In this document: one piece after another, positions 24,723-32,638 of the stretch | Layout of the letters: each line of letters begins with the position of its first letter | How positions within the stretch are numbered: position 1 is the first letter of the stretch | Assembly (NCBI GenBank): GCA_029254005.1 | Contig: JAQWYJ010000041.1 | Span: 1-41,422, forward strand | Source of the DNA: Porticoccaceae bacterium | GTDB taxonomy: Bacteria > Pseudomonadota > Gammaproteobacteria > Pseudomonadales > Porticoccaceae | Direction: 5' to 3' | Length of the DNA: 41,422 bases | Notes under the pieces: model-generated | What the model was told of the DNA's origin: nothing | Database searches by the model: none | What the model saw: the letters and a program-made list of their open reading frames with translations, nothing else | Translations under genes and position numbers: made by a program

Positions 24723-27320
24723 ATGACCTTTGATGACGATTATCAACCCGCTCAATTGGAGCAGGACGCACAACAATATTGGCAAGATCAAAAAACTTTT
24801 GAGGTCACCGAAGACCCCTCCAAAGAAAAATTCTATTGTCTAGCAATGTTCCCTTACCCCAGTGGAAAATTGCACATGGGGCATGTCAGAAACTACACCA
24901 TCACTGATGTCATCGCACGTTATCAGCGCATGCAAGGTAAAAATGTATTGCACCCTATGGGTTGGGATGCCTTTGGATTACCCGCAGAAAACGCTGCAAT
25001 CCAGAACAATACAGCACCAGCAAAATGGACTCACGATAATATTGCCTATATGAAGGCTCAGCTCAGAAGCCTGGGATTTGGCATTGATTGGTCTCGAGAA
25101 CTAGCCACCTGCGAGCCCAACTATTACAAGTGGGAACAATGGTTTTTTACCAAATTGTATGAAAAAGGTATGGTCTACAAAAAAACTAGCGCGGTTAATT
25201 GGTGTCCTCATGACGAAACTGTGCTGGCTAATGAACAGGTCATAGACGGTTGTTGCTGGCGTTGTGATACTAAAGTTGAGCGCAAAGAAATACCTCAATG
25301 GTTCATTCGTATTACTGATTATGCAGAACAACTGCTTGATGACCTAGAGACCCTAGAACATTGGCCTGAACAAGTAAAAACTATGCAGCGCAATTGGATT
25401 GGTAAAAGTCGCGGCATCAACGTGCTATTTGATTTAACTCAGCCCTCTGGGGACTTTAGTAGTTTTGAGGTATATACCACAAGACCTGACACTCTAATGG
25501 GCGTAACCTATCTAACACTAGCTACGCAACACCCCATCGCACTCCTAGCGGCCAAAAGTAATTCTGTATTGGCAAACTTTATTCAAAAATGCCAATTACA
25601 ACAGGTGTCTGAGGCTGAAATGGCCACCATGGAGAAACGTGGCATGGACACTGGCATTACCGCAATACATCCCCTAACCGGCAACACAGTGCCCGTATGG
25701 GTGGGTAATTATGTATTGATGGATTATGGCTCAGGCGCAGTGATGGCAGTTCCCGGTCATGATCAACGAGATTTTGAGTTTGCCAAAAAATATAATCTTT
25801 CGATTACTCAAGTTGTGGCACCTACTGCTAATCAAGAGTGCTCAATTGAACAAGAAGCTTATACTGAAAAGGGATTGCTTATTAATTCAGGGAAATACAA
25901 TGGTATGTCCTTTGATCAAGCGTTTGATGCCATTTCGAAAGATCTAAAAATCACCAGCCATGGCTCTGTTACTACTAATTATAGACTCAGAGATTGGGGA
26001 GTCAGTCGTCAAAGATATTGGGGAACGCCTATCCCAATGTACAATCTAGCCAATGGGGGAGAAATACCGGTTCCCTTGAACAAATTGCCTATACTACTGC
26101 CAACCGACGTAGAAATGGACGGTATTCAGTCGCCGATAAAAGCTGACAAAGAGTGGCGTAAAGCCGAACACAATAGCCAGGCAGTTGAGCAAGAAACAGA
26201 CACTTTTGATACTTTTATGGAGTCTTCTTGGTATCACGCTCGATTCACCTGCTCTGATCTAGATAGCGCTATGCTAGATCCTGAACGTGCAGATTACTGG
26301 CTTCCGGTAGATCAGTATGTAGGCGGTATCGAACACGCTATTTTGCATTTACTCTACGCTAGATTTTATCATAAGTTACTTCGTGATGAAGGGCTTGTAA
26401 GCAGTAGTGAGCCGTTTAAAAGTTTACTTTGTCAAGGTATGGTCTTAGCGGAGTCTTTTTACCTCGAGGAAGACGGCAGAAAGAAGTGGATTGCCCCTAG
26501 TGAGGTAACCGTAGAGCGAGATGACAAAGGTAAAACTGTCAGTGCGATGCAAACAAGCACTGGTAGGATAGTTTTTAGTGGCGGCACCACCAAAATGTCT
26601 AAATCAAAAAATAATGGTATTGATCCTCAAACTACTATCGATAAATATGGTGCTGATACTGTTCGTCTATTCACTATGTTCGCAGCACCGCCAGAACAAA
26701 CACTAGAGTGGAGTGATGAGGGCGTGGCCGGAGCACATCGGTTTTTACGTAAATTATGGAAGATGGTTAGTGAACATCTAAAAAATACAAAGAGTGTGCC
26801 TTTAAACACCAAAACACTGGACGATCAACAAAAAGCCTTACGTCGAAAAACTCACGAAACTATTCGTAAAGTCAGTGATGATTATGGCCGTCGAAATACG
26901 TTTAATACTGCTATTGCTGCTGTCATGGAACTGCTTAATGAAATTGGTAAGCATAATGATGATAGCCCTCAAAGTATTGCCGTACGTCACGAAGCATTTA
27001 GCAACGCAATTTTACTCTTATCGCCAATTGCTCCGCATATTTGTCACCATTTGTGGTTTACTCTAGGACATGAAAATCCTATTACAAATGCGCAGTGGCC
27101 CGTGCTAGACGAAGCTGCACTGGTGCGCAGTAGTATTACCCTGGTTCTTCAGGTCAACGGTAAGGTACGAGGCAAGATGGATGTTGCTGCAGATATTTCT
27201 CAGCAGGACGCTCAAACAGCGGCCTTAGCCGATACTAACGTGCAACGTTTCTTAGAGGGCAATACTATTCGTAAAATAATCGTTGTGCCGGGCAGATTAA
27301 TTAATATTGTTGCTAACTGA
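24723..27320 (+). CDS. leuS: Leucyl-tRNA synthetase
   Basis: This is a class I synthetase charging tRNA-Leu. The 865-aa length is that of bacterial LeuRS. Visible motifs: the HIGH equivalent HMGH (51-54, [16 protein letters not shown]), zinc-site cysteines ([23 protein letters not shown]), the CP1 editing domain with [12 protein letters not shown] and [10 protein letters not shown], the leucine-specific insert, KMSKS (624-628) and a C-terminal tRNA-binding domain. It heads leuS-lptE-holA, a standard gammaproteobacterial order. A near-perfect 25-bp inverted repeat lies inside the coding sequence. Confidence 0.98.
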   Translation: MTFDDDYQPAQLEQDAQQYWQDQKTFEVTEDPSKEKFYCLAMFPYPSGKLHMGHVRNYTITDVIARYQRMQGKNVLHPMGWDAFGLPAENAAIQNNTAPAKWTHDNIAYMKAQLRSLGFGIDWSRELATCEPNYYKWEQWFFTKLYEKGMVYKKTSAVNWCPHDETVLANEQVIDGCCWRCDTKVERKEIPQWFIRITDYAEQLLDDLETLEHWPEQVKTMQRNWIGKSRGINVLFDLTQPSGDFSSFEVYTTRPDTLMGVTYLTLATQHPIALLAAKSNSVLANFIQKCQLQQVSEAEMATMEKRGMDTGITAIHPLTGNTVPVWVGNYVLMDYGSGAVMAVPGHDQRDFEFAKKYNLSITQVVAPTANQECSIEQEAYTEKGLLINSGKYNGMSFDQAFDAISKDLKITSHGSVTTNYRLRDWGVSRQRYWGTPIPMYNLANGGEIPVPLNKLPILLPTDVEMDGIQSPIKADKEWRKAEHNSQAVEQETDTFDTFMESSWYHARFTCSDLDSAMLDPERADYWLPVDQYVGGIEHAILHLLYARFYHKLLRDEGLVSSSEPFKSLLCQGMVLAESFYLEEDGRKKWIAPSEVTVERDDKGKTVSAMQTSTGRIVFSGGTTKMSKSKNNGIDPQTTIDKYGADTVRLFTMFAAPPEQTLEWSDEGVAGAHRFLRKLWKMVSEHLKNTKSVPLNTKTLDDQQKALRRKTHETIRKVSDDYGRRNTFNTAIAAVMELLNEIGKHNDDSPQSIAVRHEAFSNAILLLSPIAPHICHHLWFTLGHENPITNAQWPVLDEAALVRSSITLVLQVNGKVRGKMDVAADISQQDAQTAALADTNVQRFLEGNTIRKIIVVPGRLINIVAN
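26256..26280. repeat. Near-perfect 25-bp palindrome inside leuS
   Basis: Arms GATCTAG (26256-26262) and CTAGATC (26274-26280) flank the 10-bp palindrome ATAGCGCTAT (26263-26272), with one unpaired G (26273). Twelve base pairs are therefore possible. It encodes an ordinary part of LeuRS, so it may be chance or an RNA hairpin. Confidence 0.6.
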
Positions 27321-27330
27321 GAAAATATTG

Positions 27331-27840
27331 ATGCTACAAAAATCATTATTGGTCGCCATTACACTTTTTGTTTCAGCTTGCGGCTGGCAATTGCGTGATC
27401 AACAATTGTTGATCTCCTCAGTTGACGCAATTTACTTTGCGTCAACTGAGACCAACACTGATCTTATTGGTGATTTAAAAAGAGCACTTGACAGCTATGG
27501 CGTGCGCTTTGTTGATATACAGTCTGAGGCAACTTACTCTGTCTCTATTGTTGCTGTTCGGGAAAATATACGCACTGTCAGTATCAATTCCAGTGGTCGT
27601 GTTGCAGAATACCAACTTAATGAAGACGTGGACTTCTATATTCGCAGCATCCCAACTAATAACATGTATCCTTTGACAACAGCCTCTTCAGAACGGGTAT
27701 ATGAATTTAGAGAAGAAGATATACTTTCTTCTGACAATGAGGAAAAACGCATTCGTTATGAAATGCGCAAAGACATTGTTGCACAGATTCTTGCCCGACT
27801 CGGCTCTGTAAGCACTAGCAACTCCAACCCAGATCAATAG
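27331..27840 (+). CDS. lptE: LPS-assembly lipoprotein LptE
   Basis: LptE plugs the LptD barrel in the outer membrane. From ATG 27331 the product is 169 aa, with a lipoprotein signal ending in the lipobox VSA/C (MLQKSLLVAITLFVSAC) followed by GWQLR, the usual start of mature LptE. The frame can be read back to a TTG at 27307 inside leuS; I reject that because the lipoprotein leader begins at the ATG, 11 bases after the leuS stop. Its partner lptD lies about 5 kb further on. Two strong inverted repeats lie just after the signal-peptide codons. Confidence 0.93.
   Translation: MLQKSLLVAITLFVSACGWQLRDQQLLISSVDAIYFASTETNTDLIGDLKRALDSYGVRFVDIQSEATYSVSIVAVRENIRTVSINSSGRVAEYQLNEDVDFYIRSIPTNNMYPLTTASSERVYEFREEDILSSDNEEKRIRYEMRKDIVAQILARLGSVSTSNSNPDQ
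27397..27414. repeat. Perfect 18-bp palindrome inside lptE
   Basis: GATCAACAATTGTTGATC is a perfect palindrome, centred on AATTGTT's core CAATTG. It lies in lptE codons 23-28, two bases before a second and longer inverted repeat. Confidence 0.7.
27417..27450 (+). repeat. Perfect 14-bp inverted repeat inside lptE
   Basis: CTCAGTTGACGCAA (27417-27430) and TTGCGTCAACTGAG (27437-27450) are exact reverse complements around the loop TTTACT. The mRNA should form a very stable hairpin about 90 bases into lptE. A perfect stem this long inside a coding region is unlikely by chance in 41 kb. Confidence 0.75.
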
Positions 27841-27852
27841 CGCTTACACCTC

Positions 27853-28899
27853 ATGAAAATAAGACCGGAGCAGCTCAAAAATAATCTTTCCAATAAACTT
27901 TTACCTGCCTATTTAATCAGCGGTGATGAACCACTTCTAACCCAAGAATCAGCAGATGCTGTTCGAGCAAAAGCTAAAGAGTCGGGTTTCACTGGCCGAG
28001 AAGTTTTTTATAGCGATGGGAACTTTGACTGGGCACAATTACACAATGAGGCTAGCGCGCTATCTTTATTTGCCGAAAAGAAAATTATCGAGATCAGAAT
28101 TACTAACGGCAAACCAGGCGACAAAGGCAGCAAGGCTATTTGTGAACTTTGCAATCATCAAAATGCTGATAACCTTATTTTAGTGATCGCACCTAAACTT
28201 GAAAAAGGTGCGCAAAACAGCAAGTGGGTCAAAGCGCTAGAGTCCGTCGGGGTGCATATCCAAATCTGGCCGGTGAGCAGCAACCAACTTCCAAGATGGA
28301 TAAAACAGCGACTAGATCAATCAGATATAACCGTCAACAAAGAAGCAGTAGAGATTTTAGCTGATCGCGTTGAGGGTAACTTACTTGCTGCTGTCCAAGA
28401 AATTGAGAAATTAAAGCTTCTCTCTATTGATGGTAGGATTGACGCTAACACCATGTCCTCCGTAGTGGCAGATAGCGCCAGATATAATCTGTTTGAATTT
28501 GTCGATAAAGTACTAGCGGGTGATGCGCAGACAGCGGCAAGATCCCTGCGAGGGTTGCGTAGCGAGGGTACTGATGCGATTCCTATTTTATGGGCAATTA
28601 CTAGAGACTTACGGATTTTACTCAAAACTAGCGAAAAAATAGCTGGCGGGGAGTCAAGGGATTGGGCATTGAAGAATTCAGGAGTCTGGGAAAAACGGCT
28701 ACCCTTATTTCGACAAGCTATACAAAGGTGTAGCGCCGCTCATCTACGAATGCTTTTACATCAAGCTGGGGCTATAGATAGGGGCATTAAAGGCATGCGA
28801 AAAGCCGATGTCTGGGATGAAATGACAACGCTCGTATTATCCCTAGCAGGCAGTCAAGCTTTAAAACCGAGTAATGTTAAATTGCTCATAGATCAGTGA
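27853..28899 (+). CDS. holA: DNA polymerase III subunit delta
   Basis: HolA opens the beta clamp as part of the clamp loader. The 348-aa protein shows the family pattern MKIRPEQLKNNL...LPAYLISGDEPLLTQESADAVR at the start, an IWPVSSNQLPRWIKQRLDQ block, and the C-terminal helical domain (LFEFVDKVLAGDAQTAARSLRGLRSEG). It follows lptE by 12 bases, the usual neighbour. The genes that usually come next (nadD, rsfS, rlmH) are absent; the following gene is convergent and only 9 bases away. Confidence 0.95.
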   Translation: MKIRPEQLKNNLSNKLLPAYLISGDEPLLTQESADAVRAKAKESGFTGREVFYSDGNFDWAQLHNEASALSLFAEKKIIEIRITNGKPGDKGSKAICELCNHQNADNLILVIAPKLEKGAQNSKWVKALESVGVHIQIWPVSSNQLPRWIKQRLDQSDITVNKEAVEILADRVEGNLLAAVQEIEKLKLLSIDGRIDANTMSSVVADSARYNLFEFVDKVLAGDAQTAARSLRGLRSEGTDAIPILWAITRDLRILLKTSEKIAGGESRDWALKNSGVWEKRLPLFRQAIQRCSAAHLRMLLHQAGAIDRGIKGMRKADVWDEMTTLVLSLAGSQALKPSNVKLLIDQ

Positions 28900-28908
28900 A
28901 GCACACCA

Positions 28909-30300
28909 CTACCCAAGCCAAAAATAGACCACACAACTAATCACCGCCGCACCTATTAGATTCAAACTAAAGCCTTCTTTAACCATTTGTTCAACCCGAA
29001 TTCTTCCTGTACCAAATACAATCGCATTAGGCGCAGTTGCCACAGGTAGCATAAAAGCACAACTAGCTGACAATGCGGCTGGCAACATTAATAACGCTGG
29101 ATCGAAACCTGCCCCCAAAGACGCCGCAGCAAGGATAGGCATCAGTAAAGCTGTTGTTGCTGTATTACTAGTGATTTCAGTAAGAAAGGTCACCGACAAT
29201 GCGACTACAGAAATCAAAACAATGATTGACAGGCGTGTCACCCCCGACATCGCATCACCAATAGCCGCGCTAATGCCATTAACAGCAAACGCTTTGGCAA
29301 TCGCGATGCCCCCAGCAAATAACAACAGCACACCCCAATGGATAGTTGATGCTGATTCCCAATCAAGCAATTTACCACCTTTGCCATTAGACACAACAAA
29401 CATCAATATTACGCCAGTCAATGCAACTGCTGCGTAATTCGCAGAGGGAACTCCAAACCAAGTGGTCCATCCACCAAAGGGTTCGCGCAAAGTAATCCAC
29501 CCCAAAGCAGTTAAACCAAATACTAAAAGGACTCTAATTTCTTCAGTCCTCCACTGCCCAACAGCGGGAATAACCACTGACTCAGTGCTATTCATATTGC
29601 GGGTTAACCAAAACCCTGCCATGGGCACTAATACAATAACAACAGGCAGTGCCCAAACCATCCACTGGCTAAAGCTAGGCATAGTCCCGGTAGCTTCTGC
29701 ATAAACCTTAAGAAAAATCACATTTGGCGGGGAACCTATTGGTGTTCCTAGCCCACCAATACTTGCAGCATAGGCAATTCCTAAGAACAAAGGCACAGCT
29801 AATTTGGCACTTTCCTCAGAATTTTTAACGCTATCTAATACTGCATAGGCCACAGGTAAAAGCATCAGTGTTGTTGCCGTATTAGATACCCACATACTAA
29901 GGACTGCTGAGGCAACCATGAAACCGAATACTAATTTTCGTAAGCTATCACCTCCAATAAAGTTCACCATACCTATTGCAATGCGTTGATGAGCGCCACT
30001 TTTCTCCATAGCTTTAGACAACATGGCTCCGCCCATCAATAAAATAATCAAAGGGTCACCATAAGCCTGTGCCACCTGCTTCCCGTCAAGAATACCCACC
30101 AAGGGCATAACCCCTAATGGAATCATAGATGTTGCCGGGATAGGTATAGGCTCAAAGATCCACCAAAGAGCGCATACTGCAGTTAGTCCAGCAGTTATAG
30201 CCCCTGCAAATGCCCAGCCATAGTTCAACATAGCCGCACTAATAAAAGCCCCAATACAGGGAGCTATCCAGAGCATGTGACGTTTAAAATGGTGGTTCAA
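28909..30300 (-). CDS. DASS/SLC13-family sodium:anion symporter
   Basis: This polytopic inner-membrane carrier (463 aa, many hydrophobic helices) belongs to the divalent anion:sodium symporter family. Both family SNT signatures are present, VSNTATTLMLLP (about 132-144) and EITSNTATTALLMPIL (about 375-390), plus GLGTPIGSPPNVIF between them. The substrate could be a C4-dicarboxylate, citrate or sulfate; sequence alone does not decide. The start is TTG 30300 with GGAG 8 bases upstream. ATG 30276 is in frame but has no ribosome-binding site. It lies downstream of the vanZ-like gene in the same direction. Confidence 0.88.
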   Translation of the reverse strand: MNHHFKRHMLWIAPCIGAFISAAMLNYGWAFAGAITAGLTAVCALWWIFEPIPIPATSMIPLGVMPLVGILDGKQVAQAYGDPLIILLMGGAMLSKAMEKSGAHQRIAIGMVNFIGGDSLRKLVFGFMVASAVLSMWVSNTATTLMLLPVAYAVLDSVKNSEESAKLAVPLFLGIAYAASIGGLGTPIGSPPNVIFLKVYAEATGTMPSFSQWMVWALPVVIVLVPMAGFWLTRNMNSTESVVIPAVGQWRTEEIRVLLVFGLTALGWITLREPFGGWTTWFGVPSANYAAVALTGVILMFVVSNGKGGKLLDWESASTIHWGVLLLFAGGIAIAKAFAVNGISAAIGDAMSGVTRLSIIVLISVVALSVTFLTEITSNTATTALLMPILAAASLGAGFDPALLMLPAALSASCAFMLPVATAPNAIVFGTGRIRVEQMVKEGFSLNLIGAAVISCVVYFWLG

Positions 30301-30397
30301 AAAACAGTCTCCATTAAGATGTAGAGATGATCATAATAAAATTCTGGAGGCTACCATCCAACAAATCAAAATAGGATGCTCTGGCGTGCCAAAAAAG

Positions 30398-30739
30398 TTA
30401 GTTCCAGCGCCAAGAAAGCAACAAAACTACCGTTAGAATGCCCCCAACATTAGCAATTAAATCATAAATATCACCCAGTCGATGGCCAGTCTGTGACTGA
30501 ACAAGTTCTACTAAAAGTCCAAAACTAGCTAAGGCTAGCCCTATCTGTAAAACTGAATAGTGGTGACCAAAAGCTCTAATCGCTAAATAGCACAGCACTC
30601 CGTAGGCAACAAAGTGGTGTAATTTATCTTGCCAACTAAAGACGCTAAGCTGAGGCACCGATAGAGGTAACAAAGACAGCAAAACAATAGCCACGAGTGC
30701 AATCCAAAATAAATATTTATAAAGTAGTTTAGTAACCAT
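30398..30739 (-). CDS. VanZ-like small membrane protein
   Basis: This 113-aa protein has about four membrane helices and the VanZ-family patterns SWQDKLHHFVAYGVLCYLA and VELVQSQTGHRLGDIYDLIANVGGI. VanZ relatives are linked to glycopeptide resistance and envelope functions, but their chemistry is unknown. Its ATG lies 11 bases inside murU, so it is translationally coupled to a peptidoglycan-recycling gene; a role in envelope metabolism is an inference from this position. Confidence 0.85.
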   Translation of the reverse strand: MVTKLLYKYLFWIALVAIVLLSLLPLSVPQLSVFSWQDKLHHFVAYGVLCYLAIRAFGHHYSVLQIGLALASFGLLVELVQSQTGHRLGDIYDLIANVGGILTVVLLLSWRWN

Positions 30740-31415
30740 TTGTTCGCTCGTTAATAAAGGTTTTCAATGCGTTATATCTGCCTATAGTACCTATATCAAA
30801 CCAATCACCAGTATGTAAAAAACTGCTGACTTGCTCCTCTAAAATAGCAGGTTTAAGGAGATCTCTTAGCGGGTAAGCCAACGTCTTTTGAGGATACATA
30901 GAAAATAGTCTAGGCGATAAAATACTAACGCCACTAAAGGTTAGACGAGGCTGTCCAAAGCCAATCTGATTCTCTTCAAATGAAAAATCCCCCCTGTCAT
31001 TATGGGGCGGATTGTTCACCATAACTAAATGAGCAAATCTTGCTGAGTCTTTGTAGCTGTCTACCACATCAGCAATGTCAATATCGCTCCAAATATCTGC
31101 ATTAACTAACACAAAGGGGCTCTCTCCCAGCAGCGGTAGAGCTTTTAAAATACCACCGCCAGTCTCTAGAGGCTGGTCTTCTCTTGACCACATAATTTTG
31201 ATACCAAATTTGCTGCCATCACCAAAATAATCCTCTATTTTTTCAGCTAACCAGGATATGTTTACAACCACCTCGGTTATACCTGATCGAATAAGTGATT
31301 CAATATGCCACTGAAGAAGAGGTTTACCACCAACAACTAATAATGGCTTTGGAGTCTGATCAGTAAGAGGACGCAACCGAGCACCGAACCCGGCAGCTAA
31401 GATCATTGCCTTCAT
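30729..31415 (-). CDS. murU: N-acetylmuramate alpha-1-phosphate uridylyltransferase MurU
   Basis: MurU makes UDP-MurNAc from MurNAc-1-phosphate, bypassing de novo synthesis and fosfomycin's target. The 228-aa protein is a sugar nucleotidyltransferase with the signature ILAAGFGARLRPLTDQTPKPLL (5-26), GGKPLLQWHIE, and NADIW as the metal-binding Asp motif. It starts 6 bases after amgK with AGGA upstream. The amgK-murU pair divergent from lptD is the same arrangement I recall in Pseudomonas, which supports the function over a generic nucleotidyltransferase. Confidence 0.92.
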   Translation of the reverse strand: MKAMILAAGFGARLRPLTDQTPKPLLVVGGKPLLQWHIESLIRSGITEVVVNISWLAEKIEDYFGDGSKFGIKIMWSREDQPLETGGGILKALPLLGESPFVLVNADIWSDIDIADVVDSYKDSARFAHLVMVNNPPHNDRGDFSFEENQIGFGQPRLTFSGVSILSPRLFSMYPQKTLAYPLRDLLKPAILEEQVSSFLHTGDWFDIGTIGRYNALKTFINERTNGY

Positions 31416-31421
31416 GACGTC

Positions 31422-32450
31422 CTATTCCTTAAAATGTGATTCATCAAACCATTTTTGCTGCCTAACCTTAGGCATTACCTTAGCGTCAAACCAATGACTA
31501 AATTTAGCCGTCTGAGGATAGTGCGCCGCAGTTTCTAAGACATATCCAATCACCAAGGGTAAGTCTTTTAAATAAGCAGATTTTTCATCTCGTAAAGCTA
31601 ATCTGGCGAAAATACCCAACACTTTTATGTGCCTCTGGAGCCCCATAAGATCAAACCAACCCAAAAACTTTTTGCTATCCATATCACTGAGCAGGCCAGC
31701 ATCGGTCAGCTTTTGCTTATAGTTGGCGACTCTAGGAATAACCATATCTCTGGGCCAAGATATATAGCAGTCTTTGAGCAGAGAAACTAAATCATAAGTT
31801 ATTGGACCGATCACTGCGTCTTGAAAATCGATCATCCCCAGCTGATCATTAGACAAGACCATTAAATTTCGCGAATGGTAATCTCTGTGAACCAATACTT
31901 GAGGCTGACTCAAAGCGGTGTTTACTAGGTATGAACGCAGCTCTGCAAGCATCTTAATGTCAACCATCTCTATGTGCAATCCTAATAATCGATCAACAAA
32001 CCAAGTGGCAAATAGGTCAAACTCTTGGCTAAGGGCTTGCTCATCATAAACTGGAAAAATACCGCTACCTTTATTCGCTTTTTGGAGGGAAAGTAACATT
32101 TCTTCTGCTTGATCATAACGAAAGTCAATACTTTTTAGACTTAGGGTTGAATGTAAATGACGGTTACCAAAATCCTCGAGCAATAAAAAACCTTGAGCGT
32201 AATCTACCGCATAAATTCGGGGCCTTATGATATCCATAGCTTTTAATGCCAAAGAGATATCAATATAAGCACTATTATTTTCTTTATCTGGTGGCGAATT
32301 AACCGCAATGAGCGCTGGCGAAGTATTCAACCGAAAATACTGCCGAAACCCCGCGTCACCTGTCAAAGGATCCAGCTCTAAATTGCCTGCAATTTTTGTG
32401 CTCTTGGGTAAATAATCTAATACCCAATCCGCAAGCTTCAGTTTATCCAA
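31422..32450 (-). CDS. amgK: N-acetylmuramate/N-acetylglucosamine kinase AmgK
   Basis: AmgK phosphorylates MurNAc and GlcNAc at C1 in cell-wall recycling. The 342-aa protein has the aminoglycoside-phosphotransferase fold: the catalytic motif HRDYHSRN (D190, N195), the metal-binding D208 (GMIDFQD), and a nucleotide-lobe opening LTGDAGFRQYFRL. The start is TTG: the upstream frame stays open for about 30 codons without any ATG, GTG or further TTG. It is the first gene of amgK-murU-vanZ-like and is divergent from lptD. Confidence 0.9.
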   Translation of the reverse strand: MDKLKLADWVLDYLPKSTKIAGNLELDPLTGDAGFRQYFRLNTSPALIAVNSPPDKENNSAYIDISLALKAMDIIRPRIYAVDYAQGFLLLEDFGNRHLHSTLSLKSIDFRYDQAEEMLLSLQKANKGSGIFPVYDEQALSQEFDLFATWFVDRLLGLHIEMVDIKMLAELRSYLVNTALSQPQVLVHRDYHSRNLMVLSNDQLGMIDFQDAVIGPITYDLVSLLKDCYISWPRDMVIPRVANYKQKLTDAGLLSDMDSKKFLGWFDLMGLQRHIKVLGIFARLALRDEKSAYLKDLPLVIGYVLETAAHYPQTAKFSHWFDAKVMPKVRQQKWFDESHFKE

Positions 32451-32483
32451 GACTATAATATCTCTGTAAAAATAAATATAAAT

Positions 32484-32506
32484 TCTGAGTAATCTGACAT
32501 TTCTGA
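32484..32506 (+). repeat. Three TCTGA direct repeats at exact 9-base spacing
   Basis: TCTGA occurs at 32484, 32493 and 32502, in the 164-base gap between divergent amgK and lptD. The regular 9-base period could mark a binding site for a regulator, but no known motif is recognised and the unit is only five bases. Confidence 0.45.
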
Positions 32507-32603
32507 TCCCTACGGCAAAAAACGTTAATTTTAGCTGATTTTATTCAATTCAGCGCGCTACCGGTTCAATATATCAGGTAAAATATCCCTTTGGATGTAA
32601 TCT

Positions 32604-32609
32604 TATAAT
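32604..32609 (+). promoter_or_regulatory. lptD: Candidate -10 box for lptD
   Basis: A perfect TATAAT lies 29 bases before ATG 32639. The expected transcription start (near 32616) falls on the alternative GTG at 32615, which argues for ATG 32639. No good sigma70 -35 box (AAATAT at 17 bases) and no clear sigma-E elements are visible. Confidence 0.4.
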
Positions 32610-32638
32610 CATAGGTGTTCAGGTCAACGAAACGATAT

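Noticed and set aside
30301-30397. Hairpin TGGC-AC-GCCA after the vanZ-like gene as a terminator
   Set aside because: The stem is four pairs with a two-base loop and no T run follows in the direction of transcription.
32451-32614. Sigma-E promoter for lptD
   Set aside because: lptD is sigma-E controlled in E. coli, but I find no GGAACTT-like -35 at the right distance from a TCTGA- or TCAAA-like -10 box before the start.
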